Below are positions 1 to 9,321 of a DNA stretch of 64,000 nt, one piece after another. How positions within the stretch are numbered: the stretch's first letter is position 1; each line of letters starts with the position of its first letter. The notes under the pieces are model-generated. The model was not told the origin of the DNA. It did no database searches and saw only the letters and a program-made list of their open reading frames with translations. The stretch spans positions 1 through 64,000 of the forward strand of contig NZ_LNQC01000042.1 of NCBI RefSeq assembly GCF_001651855.1, read 5' to 3'. Origin of the DNA: Sinorhizobium americanum (GTDB lineage Bacteria; Pseudomonadota; Alphaproteobacteria; Rhizobiales; Rhizobiaceae). Position numbers and translations under genes: made by a program.

Positions 1-47
1 CAGCGCGCGCCGTCACGACACGCGAAAAAAGTAGCAGTCATTGACAG

Positions 48-743
48 TCACGCACCCGCGTTTTCACACGTCCTCGACCCTAAGCGGCCTTTGTCAGCCC
101 GTCGATGAGGCGGTGAAAACCGCAACTGAGCGTCGAAAGCACGCTTGTATGCGCGCCGCCCTTCGCCGCGGGCGAGATAGGCGGAGAGGTTCGGGTATTC
201 CTCCAATAGATTCGATCCCTTCAATCTAAGTAGCACCGACACCACCAGCAGGTCGCCGGCGCTGAATGCACCGTCGAGCCAGTCCGCATCACCAAGGCGA
301 CTGGAGAGGCCGCCCAGCCGTTTCCGTATGCTGTCCTCGAGGACACTCAGGCGCTGTTCGTACCAAGGCTTGTCACGCTCCAGAATCCTTGCGAGGTCGC
401 GTTCGAAGATCGGCGGTTCCACCGTGTTGAGCGCCGCAAACATCCATGTGATCGCGCGCGCTCGGGCATTCGCATCGCCTGGCAGCAGGCCCGCATGGCG
501 CTCCGCGATATGGAACACGATCGCCCCGGACTCGAACAGGACAAGATCGCTTTGTTCATAGGTCGGTATCTGCCCGAAAGGATGCAGGGCGAGATGCGCG
601 GGTTCCTTCATCGCCTTGAACGAAAGCAGACGAACATCGTAAGGTTGGCCCACTTCCTCAAGCGCCCAGCGAACGCGCATGTCGCGCGCCAGACCCTTGC
701 CGCGGTCGGGCGACCGTTCAAAGGCGGTAATGGTAATGGTCAA
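48..743 (-). CDS. Glutathione S-transferase family protein
   Basis: This 231-residue protein has a thioredoxin-like N-terminal half (residues about 1-80), with a GQIPTYE segment and an ESGAIVFHIAERH segment that match the glutathione-binding cis-Pro and ES(G)AI motifs of GSTs. The C-terminal half is alpha-helical. The start is placed at a TTG at 741-743, because GGAGAG lies just upstream and GST homology begins there with an ITITAFERSP strand; a longer reading to 800 adds residues unlike the family. It would conjugate or reduce electrophiles in the cytoplasm; the substrate is unknown. It is convergent with nothing visible and sits downstream of a minus-strand TetR gene. Confidence 0.8.
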   Translation of the reverse strand: MTITITAFERSPDRGKGLARDMRVRWALEEVGQPYDVRLLSFKAMKEPAHLALHPFGQIPTYEQSDLVLFESGAIVFHIAERHAGLLPGDANARARAITWMFAALNTVEPPIFERDLARILERDKPWYEQRLSVLEDSIRKRLGGLSSRLGDADWLDGAFSAGDLLVVSVLLRLKGSNLLEEYPNLSAYLARGEGRRAYKRAFDAQLRFSPPHRRADKGRLGSRTCENAGA

Positions 744-867
744 TGTTGCTCTCCATGTTTGGCCGACTGGACGACGCCCGGCTGGACGAGATTCCGACAC
801 CCATGCTCGAGGTAATCCTCGCGGTCAGGATCAAAGACAGCTAGCCTTTTGTCTGCATCATACCGGT

Positions 868-1539
868 TCAGTTCTCGTCGTCTGGCTTGAGGCCGCTAGA
901 TCCGCATTCGGCTGGTCGGCGGGCATAGTCCGACTGGCCGAGCATCTTTTGGATAAAGCGGAACTGCTCGCGCAGGGCCGCTTCAGTGTCTTCGCCGCGT
1001 CGAACGCAGTGCTCGATCAGAATCGGGTGGAAGAACGGCATGAATGCGGACTTGAGCGCACGCGCTGTCTCGGCGGGACCTTCGACCGCGAACTCGCCCG
1101 CTTCGACGCCGTCGCGGATGATCGCCTCAAAGATCGTCATCATCCGCTCGTCATGCGCCTTGATCACCACCCAGTTCTCCCGCATGGCCGTGGCAACAAG
1201 GTCATGCATGTGCTTTTCTTCGGTCAACTGCATCATGTTGTAGTGGTGAACCGCGCTCAGGACCCGCCGGAGCTTCTCCGAGGCCGACACGTTCCTGCTC
1301 GCGATCGCAAGGGCCACCTCGGCGGCCCGGTTCACAACCCGGCCGCAGACGGCCTCGGTGATCGCATCCTTGGAAGAGAAGAAGCGGTAGATGTTGGCTC
1401 GACTCATGCCGAGTTTGGAGGCGATGTCGGCCACCGATGTCTTATGATGACCAATGCGGTGGAAGTACTCCTCCGCCACATCCAGGATGCGCGCACGCAT
1501 CCTGTCGGTATAAGTCACCGGTCGGCCCGGATAATTCAT
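868..1539 (-). CDS. TetR/AcrR family transcriptional regulator
   Basis: This 223-residue protein has a TetR DNA-binding domain at residues about 10-60: ARILDVAEEYF, then TSVADIASKLGMSRANIYRFF, the classic helix-turn-helix with the NxYRFF signature. The rest is a helical ligand-binding domain. The start at 1539 is chosen because TGGAGG lies 5 bases upstream; the longer frame to 1599 has no comparable site. It lies immediately downstream of, and on the same strand as, the RND pump gene, so it may regulate efflux. A second TetR gene lies at the other end of the pump operon. The effector is unknown. Confidence 0.88.
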   Translation of the reverse strand: MNYPGRPVTYTDRMRARILDVAEEYFHRIGHHKTSVADIASKLGMSRANIYRFFSSKDAITEAVCGRVVNRAAEVALAIASRNVSASEKLRRVLSAVHHYNMMQLTEEKHMHDLVATAMRENWVVIKAHDERMMTIFEAIIRDGVEAGEFAVEGPAETARALKSAFMPFFHPILIEHCVRRGEDTEAALREQFRFIQKMLGQSDYARRPAECGSSGLKPDDEN

Positions 1540-1683
1540 GAATGCCTCCAGAGCGGATAAACGAATCTGCCGGACCCACCCCCGGACGATCATCTGCAAG
1601 CGCTGAGATCGCGGCCGGCCCGGTCTCGTGTTCAGTCAAGGCCGGCGCGCGGCGGCTTGAACGGTCTCAGCGGTGGCCGGGGT

Positions 1684-4600
1684 CTACTCGGCCGCCAGCG
1701 CTATGCGCGCTTTCGGCTCCTCCGTCGGCTGCTGATGGATCTCATCTGCCGTCGGCTTGATCCGGAACCACGCGGCGTAGAGCGCCGGAAGGAAGAGCAG
1801 GATCAGCACCGTGCCGACCGCCGTGCCGCCAATCAGGGTATAGGCCATGGACCCCCAGAAGACCGAGTGCGTGAGGGGAATGAAGGCCAGCACGGCGGCA
1901 AGTGCGGTCAGGATAACCGGGCGTGTCCGCTGCACCGTCGCCTCGATGACCGCATGATAATCGTCGAGGCCGGCAGCACGGTTCTCCTTGATCTGTTCGG
2001 TCAGGATCAGCGTGTTGCGCATCAGGATGCCGGCCAGCCCTATCAGTCCGAGAATGGCATTGAAGCCGAAGGGCTGATTGAAGAAAAGCAACGCCGGAAC
2101 CACCCCGGCAAGACCGAGCGGCGCCGTCAACATGACCATGGTCATCGTTGACAGGCTGCGGACCTGGAGGATGATGACGATCAGCATGGCGGCAATCATG
2201 GCCGGGAAGATTTTGACCAGCGCGACATTGGCCTTGAGAGATTCCTCGATGTTTCCACCCATCTCGATGCGATATCCGACCGGGAGCGAGGCGATCAGCG
2301 GCTGCAGTGCCTTCATGATCTGCTGGGAAACCTCCGGGGGCTGCGTCGCCTCGTTAATGTCCGATCGGATCGTGACGACCGGCGTTCGATCGCGACGCTT
2401 CAGGATCGGTTCCTCAAACCGGATTTCGGAATGGCCGATCTGATCGAGCGGAACCTGACGGCCGTCCCTGCTCATCAGCGAAAAGTCGGCGAGCCTCGCC
2501 GGATCGAGGCGGCTCTCGCCAGCACTGCGTGCGACAACGGGGACGTTTCGGATGTTTTCGCGAACCTGCGTCACCGGAATGCCGCTCAGCAGCAACTGTA
2601 TCTGCTGGGCTGCCTCAGCCGGCGAAAGGCCAATCAGATTGAGCCGGTCCTGGTCGGGGACAAAGCGAAGCACAGGCGTACGATTGCCCCAATCGCGGTT
2701 TGCCTGACGCACGTCCGGTACGCCTTTCATGATGTCGAGGGCCTTCTCAGAGATCTGGTACAATTGCTTGGGATCCGGCCCCATAATGCGAAACTCGACC
2801 GGAAACGGGGTATACGGACCGAACACCAGCTGCGTGACACGGACGTAGGCTTCGGGAACTAGTCCGTCCGAAACGGCAGCCCTAAGGCGCTGCTTCAAAG
2901 CCTCGCGTGCGTGAGAATCGGGGGTGAGCACAACGATCTTGGCGAAAGCGGGGTCCGGCAATTCCGGCGCCATCGCAAAGAAGAAGCGGGGCGCGCCCTG
3001 CCCGACATAGCTGGTGACGATCTTTGCCTCGGGCTGGTTTTGCAGCCAGCTTTCAACCTTCTCGACCGCGGCTGTCGTCGTCTCGATACTAGTACCTTCG
3101 GGCATCCGGACTTCGACCAGCACTTCGGGACGATCCGACGTCGGGAAGAACTGCTGTTTCACCCCTCCCATTCCAACAACCGAAATGGCCATAGCGATGC
3201 CGACGACCGCGCATGTGATGAACTTGTGGCGCACGGCGAACTTGATGAGACCCCGCAGGCGCCGGTAATTCGGTGTGTCGTAGATGGCGTGATGGCCGCC
3301 CTCGACTGGCTTGATCGCCGGCAGCATCTTGACGCCGAGGTAGGGCGTGAAGATGACTGCGACGACCCAGGAAACGATTAGCGCAAAACCCACGACCCAG
3401 AAGATATTGCCGGCGTACTCGCCGGCGGTTGATCTGGCAAAGCCAACCGGCATCAGTCCGATGATTGTCACGAGTGTACCGGACAGCATGGGCGCTGCCG
3501 TATGGCTCCAGGCATAAGCGGCCGCCTTGATGCGATCCATGCCCTCTTCCATCTTTACCACCATCACCTCAATGGCGATGATGGCGTCGTCAACGAGAAG
3601 GCCCAGCGCCAGGATCAACGCGCCGAGTGTGATGCGATCGAAGAACCGGCCGGTTTCCAACATGATGAGGAACACGACGGCAAGCGTGAGCGGAACGGCG
3701 AGCGCTACGACGATCCCGACACGCCAACCGAGGCTGAGCAGGCTCACGAGCAACACAACTCCGAGCGCCATGGCGAATTTCACCATGAACTCGCCGACCG
3801 CAGCGTCGATGTTGACGGCCTGATCGCTGACCTTGGCGAGCGTCATACCGAGCGGCAGTGTCTGTGCGATCGCGGCAGATCGTTCTTCGAGCGCCTTTCC
3901 GAGCTCGAGCCCGTTCCAGCCCTGCTGCATCACCGCAGCAAGCATGATGGCCGGCTCGCCTTCATGGCGGATGATGTAGGTCGGGGGGTCTTGATAGCCG
4001 CGCCGCACCTCCGCGAAATCAGAGAGTTTCAACGTGCGTCCGGCAGCGACGATCGGCGTGTCGGCAATTGCCTGCACACTGTTGTAGGCGCCATCGAAAC
4101 GGATAAAAACCTGCGGCCCGCGCGTATCGATCGAGCCTGCCGGAGTGACGGTGTTTTGCCTTTGCAAAGCGGCGGCGATGTCCTGTGCTGAAATGCCAAG
4201 GGTGGCGAGCTTGGCATACGAGAACTCGACAAAGATCTGTTCCGGCCGCTCCCCCAGAATGTTCATCTTTTTAACACCCGGCACGTGCAGAAGATCCTGA
4301 CGGATCGCCTCTGCCTGCCGCACAAGCTCGCGCATGGGCATACCCTTGGCCTTTAGCGCATAAAGGGCGAAGCTCACGTCCGAATATTCGTCGTTGACGA
4401 AGGGACCGAAGACGCCAGCAGGCAGGTTGCGTGCTTCGTCCCCCAACTTCTTGCGCGCCTGATAGAACTCCTCTTCGACAGCCGTGGCCGGCGTGCTGTC
4501 CTTCAGGGTGACGGTCAGAAAGGCGTAGCCGGGTCGGGTCATTGTCTCGACACGGTCATACCAGGTCAGTTCCTGGATGCGCTTTTCGAGCGGCTCCGCG

Positions 4601-4794
4601 ACAAGATCCTGCATTTCGCGCGCCGTGGCGCCTGGCCACACCGCCGTGACCGTCAGGGTCTTGATGGTGAAGGAGGGATCCTCTGCACGTCCCAGCTTGA
4701 CGAAGGCATAGACGCCTGCGGCAGCCAGCAGAACGATGAAGAACAAAGTGACGGCTCGCTCGCGAACCGCGAGTGCGGAAAGATTGAAGCTCAT
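1684..4794 (-). CDS. RND efflux pump inner-membrane transporter (HAE1/AcrB-like)
   Basis: This 1036-residue protein has the full RND length. It shows an N-terminal membrane helix (about 12-32), two large periplasmic loops and two blocks of membrane helices. The proton-relay motif LLVDDAIIAIE is visible in the first block (about residue 400), as are the conserved VxPGxxxxEMxxxVxxPLE porter-domain start and the C-terminal GGTAVGT helix. It would exchange protons for drugs or other amphiphiles and work with the adaptor encoded just upstream. The two genes overlap by 4 bases, so they are co-translated. No outer-membrane channel gene is adjacent, so the pump probably uses a TolC encoded elsewhere (inference). 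Confidence 0.95.
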   Translation of the reverse strand: MSFNLSALAVRERAVTLFFIVLLAAAGVYAFVKLGRAEDPSFTIKTLTVTAVWPGATAREMQDLVAEPLEKRIQELTWYDRVETMTRPGYAFLTVTLKDSTPATAVEEEFYQARKKLGDEARNLPAGVFGPFVNDEYSDVSFALYALKAKGMPMRELVRQAEAIRQDLLHVPGVKKMNILGERPEQIFVEFSYAKLATLGISAQDIAAALQRQNTVTPAGSIDTRGPQVFIRFDGAYNSVQAIADTPIVAAGRTLKLSDFAEVRRGYQDPPTYIIRHEGEPAIMLAAVMQQGWNGLELGKALEERSAAIAQTLPLGMTLAKVSDQAVNIDAAVGEFMVKFAMALGVVLLVSLLSLGWRVGIVVALAVPLTLAVVFLIMLETGRFFDRITLGALILALGLLVDDAIIAIEVMVVKMEEGMDRIKAAAYAWSHTAAPMLSGTLVTIIGLMPVGFARSTAGEYAGNIFWVVGFALIVSWVVAVIFTPYLGVKMLPAIKPVEGGHHAIYDTPNYRRLRGLIKFAVRHKFITCAVVGIAMAISVVGMGGVKQQFFPTSDRPEVLVEVRMPEGTSIETTTAAVEKVESWLQNQPEAKIVTSYVGQGAPRFFFAMAPELPDPAFAKIVVLTPDSHAREALKQRLRAAVSDGLVPEAYVRVTQLVFGPYTPFPVEFRIMGPDPKQLYQISEKALDIMKGVPDVRQANRDWGNRTPVLRFVPDQDRLNLIGLSPAEAAQQIQLLLSGIPVTQVRENIRNVPVVARSAGESRLDPARLADFSLMSRDGRQVPLDQIGHSEIRFEEPILKRRDRTPVVTIRSDINEATQPPEVSQQIMKALQPLIASLPVGYRIEMGGNIEESLKANVALVKIFPAMIAAMLIVIILQVRSLSTMTMVMLTAPLGLAGVVPALLFFNQPFGFNAILGLIGLAGILMRNTLILTEQIKENRAAGLDDYHAVIEATVQRTRPVILTALAAVLAFIPLTHSVFWGSMAYTLIGGTAVGTVLILLFLPALYAAWFRIKPTADEIHQQPTEEPKARIALAAE

Positions 4795-5906
4795 TGGTTG
4801 GCTACCTCTGCCTGAAGCTCGGTCCTGACGGGCGCACCATCTTTGAGGAGATGCGCTCCGAGGGCGACTACCTGATCTCCAATCTTGATGCCGGTGACAG
4901 ACGCTGTTTCTTGACCGAGCTGTTTGATCTCAATCGGAACAAAGCGCACGATGGAAGAAGATTGGTCGACAACCCAAACCCCCGTGCGGCTGCCGTCATT
5001 CAACACGGCGCCGACCGGCACCGCGACCTCCGACTGCCTTTCTCTGTTGAGGATGCTGATCGTAACTGTCGCACCAAGCGGCGCCGAGGCGGCGTCGCCA
5101 TCGAGCACGTAACGCGCTTCGTACGTGCGGGTCTGAGGATCGGCGGCATCCGAGATCTGTCGCAGGTGCGCTCTTGCCCGCCGCCCGTCACTTCCATAGA
5201 CACTTGCTTCGGCTTCCGATCCGATCGCGGGACGAAGGGTTTCGGGAAGCGCGACCAGGGCCTCGCGCGGGCCTGCATGCGCCAGCTGAACCACCGGCTG
5301 ACCCGCCGCGACGACCTGTCCGGGTTCGCCGAGCGTCGCGACCACGGTTCCGTTCGCATCGGCCACCAGGACCGAGTAGGTCGCCTCGTTTTCTGCGACT
5401 TTGGCTTCCGCTTCCGCGGCGGCAAGCTGCGCCTCAGCCGTATCCAACGCTGCCTTGGCCTGCTCGTAACGTTGGGGAGTAGCGGCGACTCCACCTTTGA
5501 CAAGAGAGGCATAGCGCCTCTCGTCCGCGCTTGCCTGAACGAGGACCGCCCGGGCCGCGGCAACCGCATTGCGCTTGGCAGTCAGCGCAAGACGCAAATC
5601 GGTTTCATCGATGCGCATCAGCGCTTGACCCGCCTTGACCTGCTGACCGACGTCGACCAGTCGCTCAACGATCTTGCCAGGTACGCGAAAGCCAAGATTG
5701 CTCTGCACGCGGGCGGCGATTGTACCTGTAAAGGCGCGCTCGGCTCTTTCCGGTCTTGTGGCTTCCACCATTCTCACAAATGGTGGCGCGGCGCGCGGAT
5801 CCGCGGCCTCCGCGTCGTGTGCCGAGGTGTCGAAGACGAACGCATATGCCGCGCCGCCGGCTACAGCCACAAGGCCTATCGATGTGAGAAAAAATTTGCG
5901 TTTCAT
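4791..5906 (-). CDS. RND efflux periplasmic adaptor (membrane fusion protein)
   Basis: This 371-residue protein has an N-terminal signal or anchor helix (about 5-23), followed by a split biotinyl-lipoyl-like domain: FRVPGKIVERLVDVGQQVKAGQ and later GTVVATLGEPGQVVAAGQP. Between the halves lies a coiled coil rich in Ala, Glu and Gln (about 105-175). The C-terminal beta-barrel and membrane-proximal domains follow. It would bridge the inner-membrane pump and an outer-membrane channel. The gene is first in the pump operon. Its promoter faces the divergent TetR gene across 98 bases that contain inverted repeats. Confidence 0.93.
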   Translation of the reverse strand: MKRKFFLTSIGLVAVAGGAAYAFVFDTSAHDAEAADPRAAPPFVRMVEATRPERAERAFTGTIAARVQSNLGFRVPGKIVERLVDVGQQVKAGQALMRIDETDLRLALTAKRNAVAAARAVLVQASADERRYASLVKGGVAATPQRYEQAKAALDTAEAQLAAAEAEAKVAENEATYSVLVADANGTVVATLGEPGQVVAAGQPVVQLAHAGPREALVALPETLRPAIGSEAEASVYGSDGRRARAHLRQISDAADPQTRTYEARYVLDGDAASAPLGATVTISILNRERQSEVAVPVGAVLNDGSRTGVWVVDQSSSIVRFVPIEIKQLGQETASVTGIKIGDQVVALGAHLLKDGAPVRTELQAEVANQ

Positions 5907-5940
5907 GTCAGATGACCCTTGTTGACGGCCGCCGCTTTAA

Positions 5941-5990
5941 TTAGATTGCGATCTAAATCTAAAAGTGGTATAGATGTCAAGTGAAATCTA
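5941..5990. promoter_or_regulatory. Candidate TetR operator region between the adaptor and tetR genes
   Basis: The 98-base divergent intergenic region holds a perfect inverted repeat TTAGAT-N4-ATCTAA at 5941-5956. A second, looser pair TAGAT-N10-ATCTA lies at 5971-5990. AATCTAA-like units recur between them. The position between the efflux operon and its divergent TetR gene is typical of autoregulated pump repressors. That this TetR binds here is inference. Confidence 0.6.
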
Positions 5991-6004
5991 ATTGGAGGTC
6001 GATC

Positions 6005-6592
6005 ATGAGAGTTAGCCGAGCCCAGGCGGAGGCAAATCGCGAAGCGGTCATCAACGTGGCGAGCCGGCTTTTTCGAGAGCACGGCTTTGATGGCATCGGA
6101 CTTAAGGATCTGATGAAGGGGGCCGGCCTCACCCAGGGCGGATTCTACAAGCAGTTCGAATCCAAGGACGATCTTGCGGCACAGGCCTCAAGGCGGGCGA
6201 TGGAGCACGCGACCCGCAGATGGTCGGCTATTGCTGCGGCAAGCCCTGATCCCCTTGAGGCCGTTATCGAGCTCTACCTGTCGACTGGCCACCGCGAAGA
6301 GAAGAGCGACGGTTGTCCCTTGGTGGCACTTGGTGCTGATGCGGCGCGTCAAACCGAGGAGGTGAGAGCCCCGTTCCAGGATGGCATTCAAGCACATCTG
6401 CAGATCCTCAACGAACTGATGCCGAAGGCGGAAAGTCCAAAAGGCCATGGCAGGGCCATGGCGATGCTGTCGCTGATGGTGGGTGCCGTGACGATCTCTC
6501 GTATCTTGAATGACGAAGAGATGTCGCAGCGCTTTCTCGAGGCAGCCGCGGACGAAGTTCGGCGGATCGCCGCCTCCGCAAGAGACATGTGA
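6005..6592 (+). CDS. TetR family regulator, probable repressor of the efflux operon
   Basis: This 195-residue protein has its HTH at residues about 8-55: EAVINVASRLFREHGFDGIGLKDLMKGAG, then LTQGGFYKQFESKDDL. The GGFYKxF recognition helix is typical of the TetR subgroup with a TetR_C-like ligand domain. The start is the ATG at 6005, with GGAGG 7 bases before it; an in-frame ATG at 5981 has no such site and lies inside the operator repeats. It is divergent from the RND adaptor gene, so repression of efflux is the most likely role. A stand-alone ketoacyl synthase and an SDR follow on the same strand and could be in the same regulon. Confidence 0.88.
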   Translation: MRVSRAQAEANREAVINVASRLFREHGFDGIGLKDLMKGAGLTQGGFYKQFESKDDLAAQASRRAMEHATRRWSAIAAASPDPLEAVIELYLSTGHREEKSDGCPLVALGADAARQTEEVRAPFQDGIQAHLQILNELMPKAESPKGHGRAMAMLSLMVGAVTISRILNDEEMSQRFLEAAADEVRRIAASARDM

Positions 6593-6766
6593 GATGTGCA
6601 CTTCCGCCAATGGCGTCATGCGTTCGCACGTTGGGTTCGCGGATTCTTGCCCGCTCGCCCTGTGCACGGCCCGAGAACATCCGAACGAGACGATTGCCAA
6701 AATGATGCCGATCCAGCGTCTGCACCGCATGCAGACGGATGAAACAAAATGACAGTTGGAGATCAC

Positions 6767-8065
6767 ATGCGTCGTATCGTCATCACAGGGATGGGAGCAG
6801 TAAGCCCCCTCGGAGCCAACGTGACGACTTCCTGGTCTCGGCTTCTATCCGGGCGTTCGGGCATCCGACGTCTTCCGGACGATATCGTGAGAGACCTGCC
6901 GGCAAAGGTCGGTGGAACGGTGCCCTCCCTGGACGAAGACCCCGAAGGTGGCTTCGATCCGAATACGGTCTTTGCCGAAAAGGATCAGCGCAAGGTCGAC
7001 CGCTTCATTCTCTTCGCGATGGCGGCGGCAGAAGAGGCGCTTGCTCAGGCGGGATGGAAGCCGGTCTCGGAAGATGACCGGGCTCGCACCGCCACGATCA
7101 TCGCGTCGGGCATCGGCGGGTTTCCGGCCATAACTGAGGCGGTGCGAACGGTTGATCAGCGCGGCGTCCGGCGTCTTTCACCGTTCACCGTGCCGTCTTT
7201 CCTGGTGAACCTGGCAGCGGGACAGATCTCCATCCGTCACGGCTTCAAAGGGCCGATCGGCGCACCGGTGACCGCCTGTGCGGCCGGCATTCAGGCGATC
7301 GGCGATGCGGCTCGCCTTATCCGCGCCAATGAAGCCGACATCGCGGTGTGCGGCGGAACGGAAGCATGCATGAATATCGTCAGTCTCGGCGGTTTCGCCG
7401 CGGCACGCTCTCTTTCGACCGGCTTCAATGACACACCTGACCAGGCCTCGCGTCCCTTCGACATGTTGCGTGACGGCTTCGTCATGGGCGAAGGCGCCGG
7501 CATCCTGGTCATCGAGGCATTGAGCCACGCGCTTGCGCGCGGTGCGAAACCGCTGGCCGAGCTCGTCGGTTACGGCACGACAGCGGATGCCCACCACGTC
7601 ACCTCCGGTCCCGAGGACGGCGATGGTGCGCGCCGAGCGATGGAGATCGCAATCGCCCAGGCCGGAATTTCGCCGCGCGAGATTGCACACCTCAATGCGC
7701 ATGCGACCTCCACACCAGTTGGCGACCTCGGAGAAATCGCGGCGATCAAGAGGGTCTTCGGCACCGATTCCAGCGTGGCCGTCAGCGGAACGAAGTCGGC
7801 GACCGGACATCTCCTCGGAGCTGCCGGCGGGCTTGAAGCCATCTTCACGGTTCTGGCGCTGAGGGATCAGGTAGCCCCGCCAACACTCAATTTGAACGCT
7901 CCAGATCCGGCCGGCGACGGGGTTGACTTCGTCGCGAACCGGGCTCGGCCAACGGCGATGGACTACGCGATCTCCAATGGCTTCGGCTTCGGAGGTGTCA
8001 ACGCCAGCGCCTTGTTCCGACGCTGGACGGACAAGCTGGCGGCCGCCGGAGAGCTCCATGAATGA
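6767..8065 (+). CDS. Beta-ketoacyl-ACP synthase II (FabF-like condensing enzyme)
   Basis: This 432-residue protein has the complete Cys-His-His catalytic triad of KAS II: Cys171 in TACAAG, His312 in NAHATSTPVGD and His348 in KSATGHLLGAAG. The N-terminal RRIVITGMGAVSPLG is typical. It would condense malonyl-ACP with an acyl-ACP. The ATG at 6767 is preferred over 6749 because GGAGAT lies 7 bases upstream. It stands apart from the acpP/fabF housekeeping pair and next to efflux and SDR genes, so it is probably an accessory paralogue (for example for fatty acid remodelling or a specialised acyl product). Its exact substrate cannot be told from sequence. Confidence 0.92.
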   Translation: MRRIVITGMGAVSPLGANVTTSWSRLLSGRSGIRRLPDDIVRDLPAKVGGTVPSLDEDPEGGFDPNTVFAEKDQRKVDRFILFAMAAAEEALAQAGWKPVSEDDRARTATIIASGIGGFPAITEAVRTVDQRGVRRLSPFTVPSFLVNLAAGQISIRHGFKGPIGAPVTACAAGIQAIGDAARLIRANEADIAVCGGTEACMNIVSLGGFAAARSLSTGFNDTPDQASRPFDMLRDGFVMGEGAGILVIEALSHALARGAKPLAELVGYGTTADAHHVTSGPEDGDGARRAMEIAIAQAGISPREIAHLNAHATSTPVGDLGEIAAIKRVFGTDSSVAVSGTKSATGHLLGAAGGLEAIFTVLALRDQVAPPTLNLNAPDPAGDGVDFVANRARPTAMDYAISNGFGFGGVNASALFRRWTDKLAAAGELHE

Positions 8066-8141
8066 AGTCTCACTTCCGGCCATTCCTTTTTTCGCAAACG
8101 ACACCAAACGAAATCCAGCCCAAAGAAGGAAGTAAATCTCC

Positions 8142-8957
8142 ATGAACAAAGCCAATCTTGGTGTCGCCCTGGTGACTGGGGCATCGACCGGCATCGGGCG
8201 CGCTACCGCCAGAGCCCTTCAGCGCGCGGGCTTTCGTGTCTTCGGAACCAGCCGTCGTGCGGCCGCCGAAAGATCTGACGGCGTCACCATGCTGACCTGT
8301 GACGTAACCGACGATACGTCCGTGGCGAGACTGATCGATCAGGTGCTGGCCGAGGCCGGACGCATAGATCTGCTCGTCAACAATGCCGGCATTGGCCTGC
8401 TCGGCGGCGCAGAGGAGTCCTCGACTGCCCAGGCACAGGCGCTGTTTGACGTGAACGTCTTCGGCGTGCTGCGCGTCACCAACGCGGTGTTGCCAACCAT
8501 GCGGAGTCAGGGCAAGGGCAGGATCATCAACATAAGCTCCATTCTGGGGCTGATCCCGTCGCCCTACAATGCTCTCTATGCATCGACCAAGCATGCCGTC
8601 GAGGGCTACTCCGAATCGCTCGATCACGAACTGCGCTCGTTCGGAATTCGGGTCGCGTTGGTCGAGCCCGCCTTTACCCGTACCGCCTTCGAAGAAAATC
8701 TGACCAAGCCCGATCGCTCGCTTGCTGTCTACGATGCGGTGCGCGCTGAAATGGAAGTGCAGATGCGCAAGGCGGTCGAAGCAGGCGACGACCCTGGGGT
8801 CGTGGCGGAGACGGTTGTCAAAGCGGCAACGGATAAGGCGCCGAGAAGACGTTACACCTCGGGAAAACTGGCCGGCCAAGTCCGCTTGCTGCGCCGTTTC
8901 GTCCCCGAATCCGCATTCGACAAGAGCTTGCGGAGAAAGGCCGGGCTGCCAGTCTGA
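8142..8957 (+). CDS. Short-chain dehydrogenase/reductase
   Basis: This 271-residue classical SDR has the nucleotide-binding motif TGASTGIG at residues 12-19, NNAG near residue 81, a catalytic Ser in the INISSILG stretch and the YASTK catalytic Tyr-Lys pair near residue 147. TSRR after the second strand suggests NADP preference. A purine-rich ribosome site precedes the ATG by about 8 bases. It lies 76 bases after the FabF-like gene on the same strand, so the two may be co-transcribed and act on the same acyl or lipid substrate (inference). Confidence 0.9.
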   Translation: MNKANLGVALVTGASTGIGRATARALQRAGFRVFGTSRRAAAERSDGVTMLTCDVTDDTSVARLIDQVLAEAGRIDLLVNNAGIGLLGGAEESSTAQAQALFDVNVFGVLRVTNAVLPTMRSQGKGRIINISSILGLIPSPYNALYASTKHAVEGYSESLDHELRSFGIRVALVEPAFTRTAFEENLTKPDRSLAVYDAVRAEMEVQMRKAVEAGDDPGVVAETVVKAATDKAPRRRYTSGKLAGQVRLLRRFVPESAFDKSLRRKAGLPV

Positions 8958-9321
8958 GTCGACAATCGCGAGATCGAACCGATTGGCATAGACGCTGTGA
9001 CAGGAGCCAAACCCGGAACTCGCCCCGTGCGCATGAGCTATGCCGACGACAGGGAATTGACCACGCTTGCGCCACCCCAAGGGTACAGTCTGTGATTGGC
9101 GCAATGACCGCAATTGGGCGCAACACGGCCGTCGCAGCCGAGTTGACCGCGCGACCGCATTCCTTAGCATTTGACGGCCGAATGGTTGAAATCTGCGCAA
9201 TGACCTCATCCGCCGAATCGCGAGACTGATACCCGGCGGTCCCGCGATCCGGTTTTGCTCCAGACAGAAGTCCCCGCATGTACGCGCATGCCGGGCCTCC
9301 CTTATCGCGACCTGCCCCCGT
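8958..9321. other. Convergent intergenic region without a recognised gene
   Basis: These 364 bases lie between the 3' ends of the SDR gene and norD. All long frames here are run-through from neighbouring shadows. I see no clear terminator hairpin with a T-run and no recognisable protein remnant. Confidence 0.6.

Noticed and set aside
9067..9080. TTG-N8-CAA match in the SDR-norD gap
   Set aside because: The arms are not symmetric, and the gap lies between two gene ends, so there is no promoter for it to serve.
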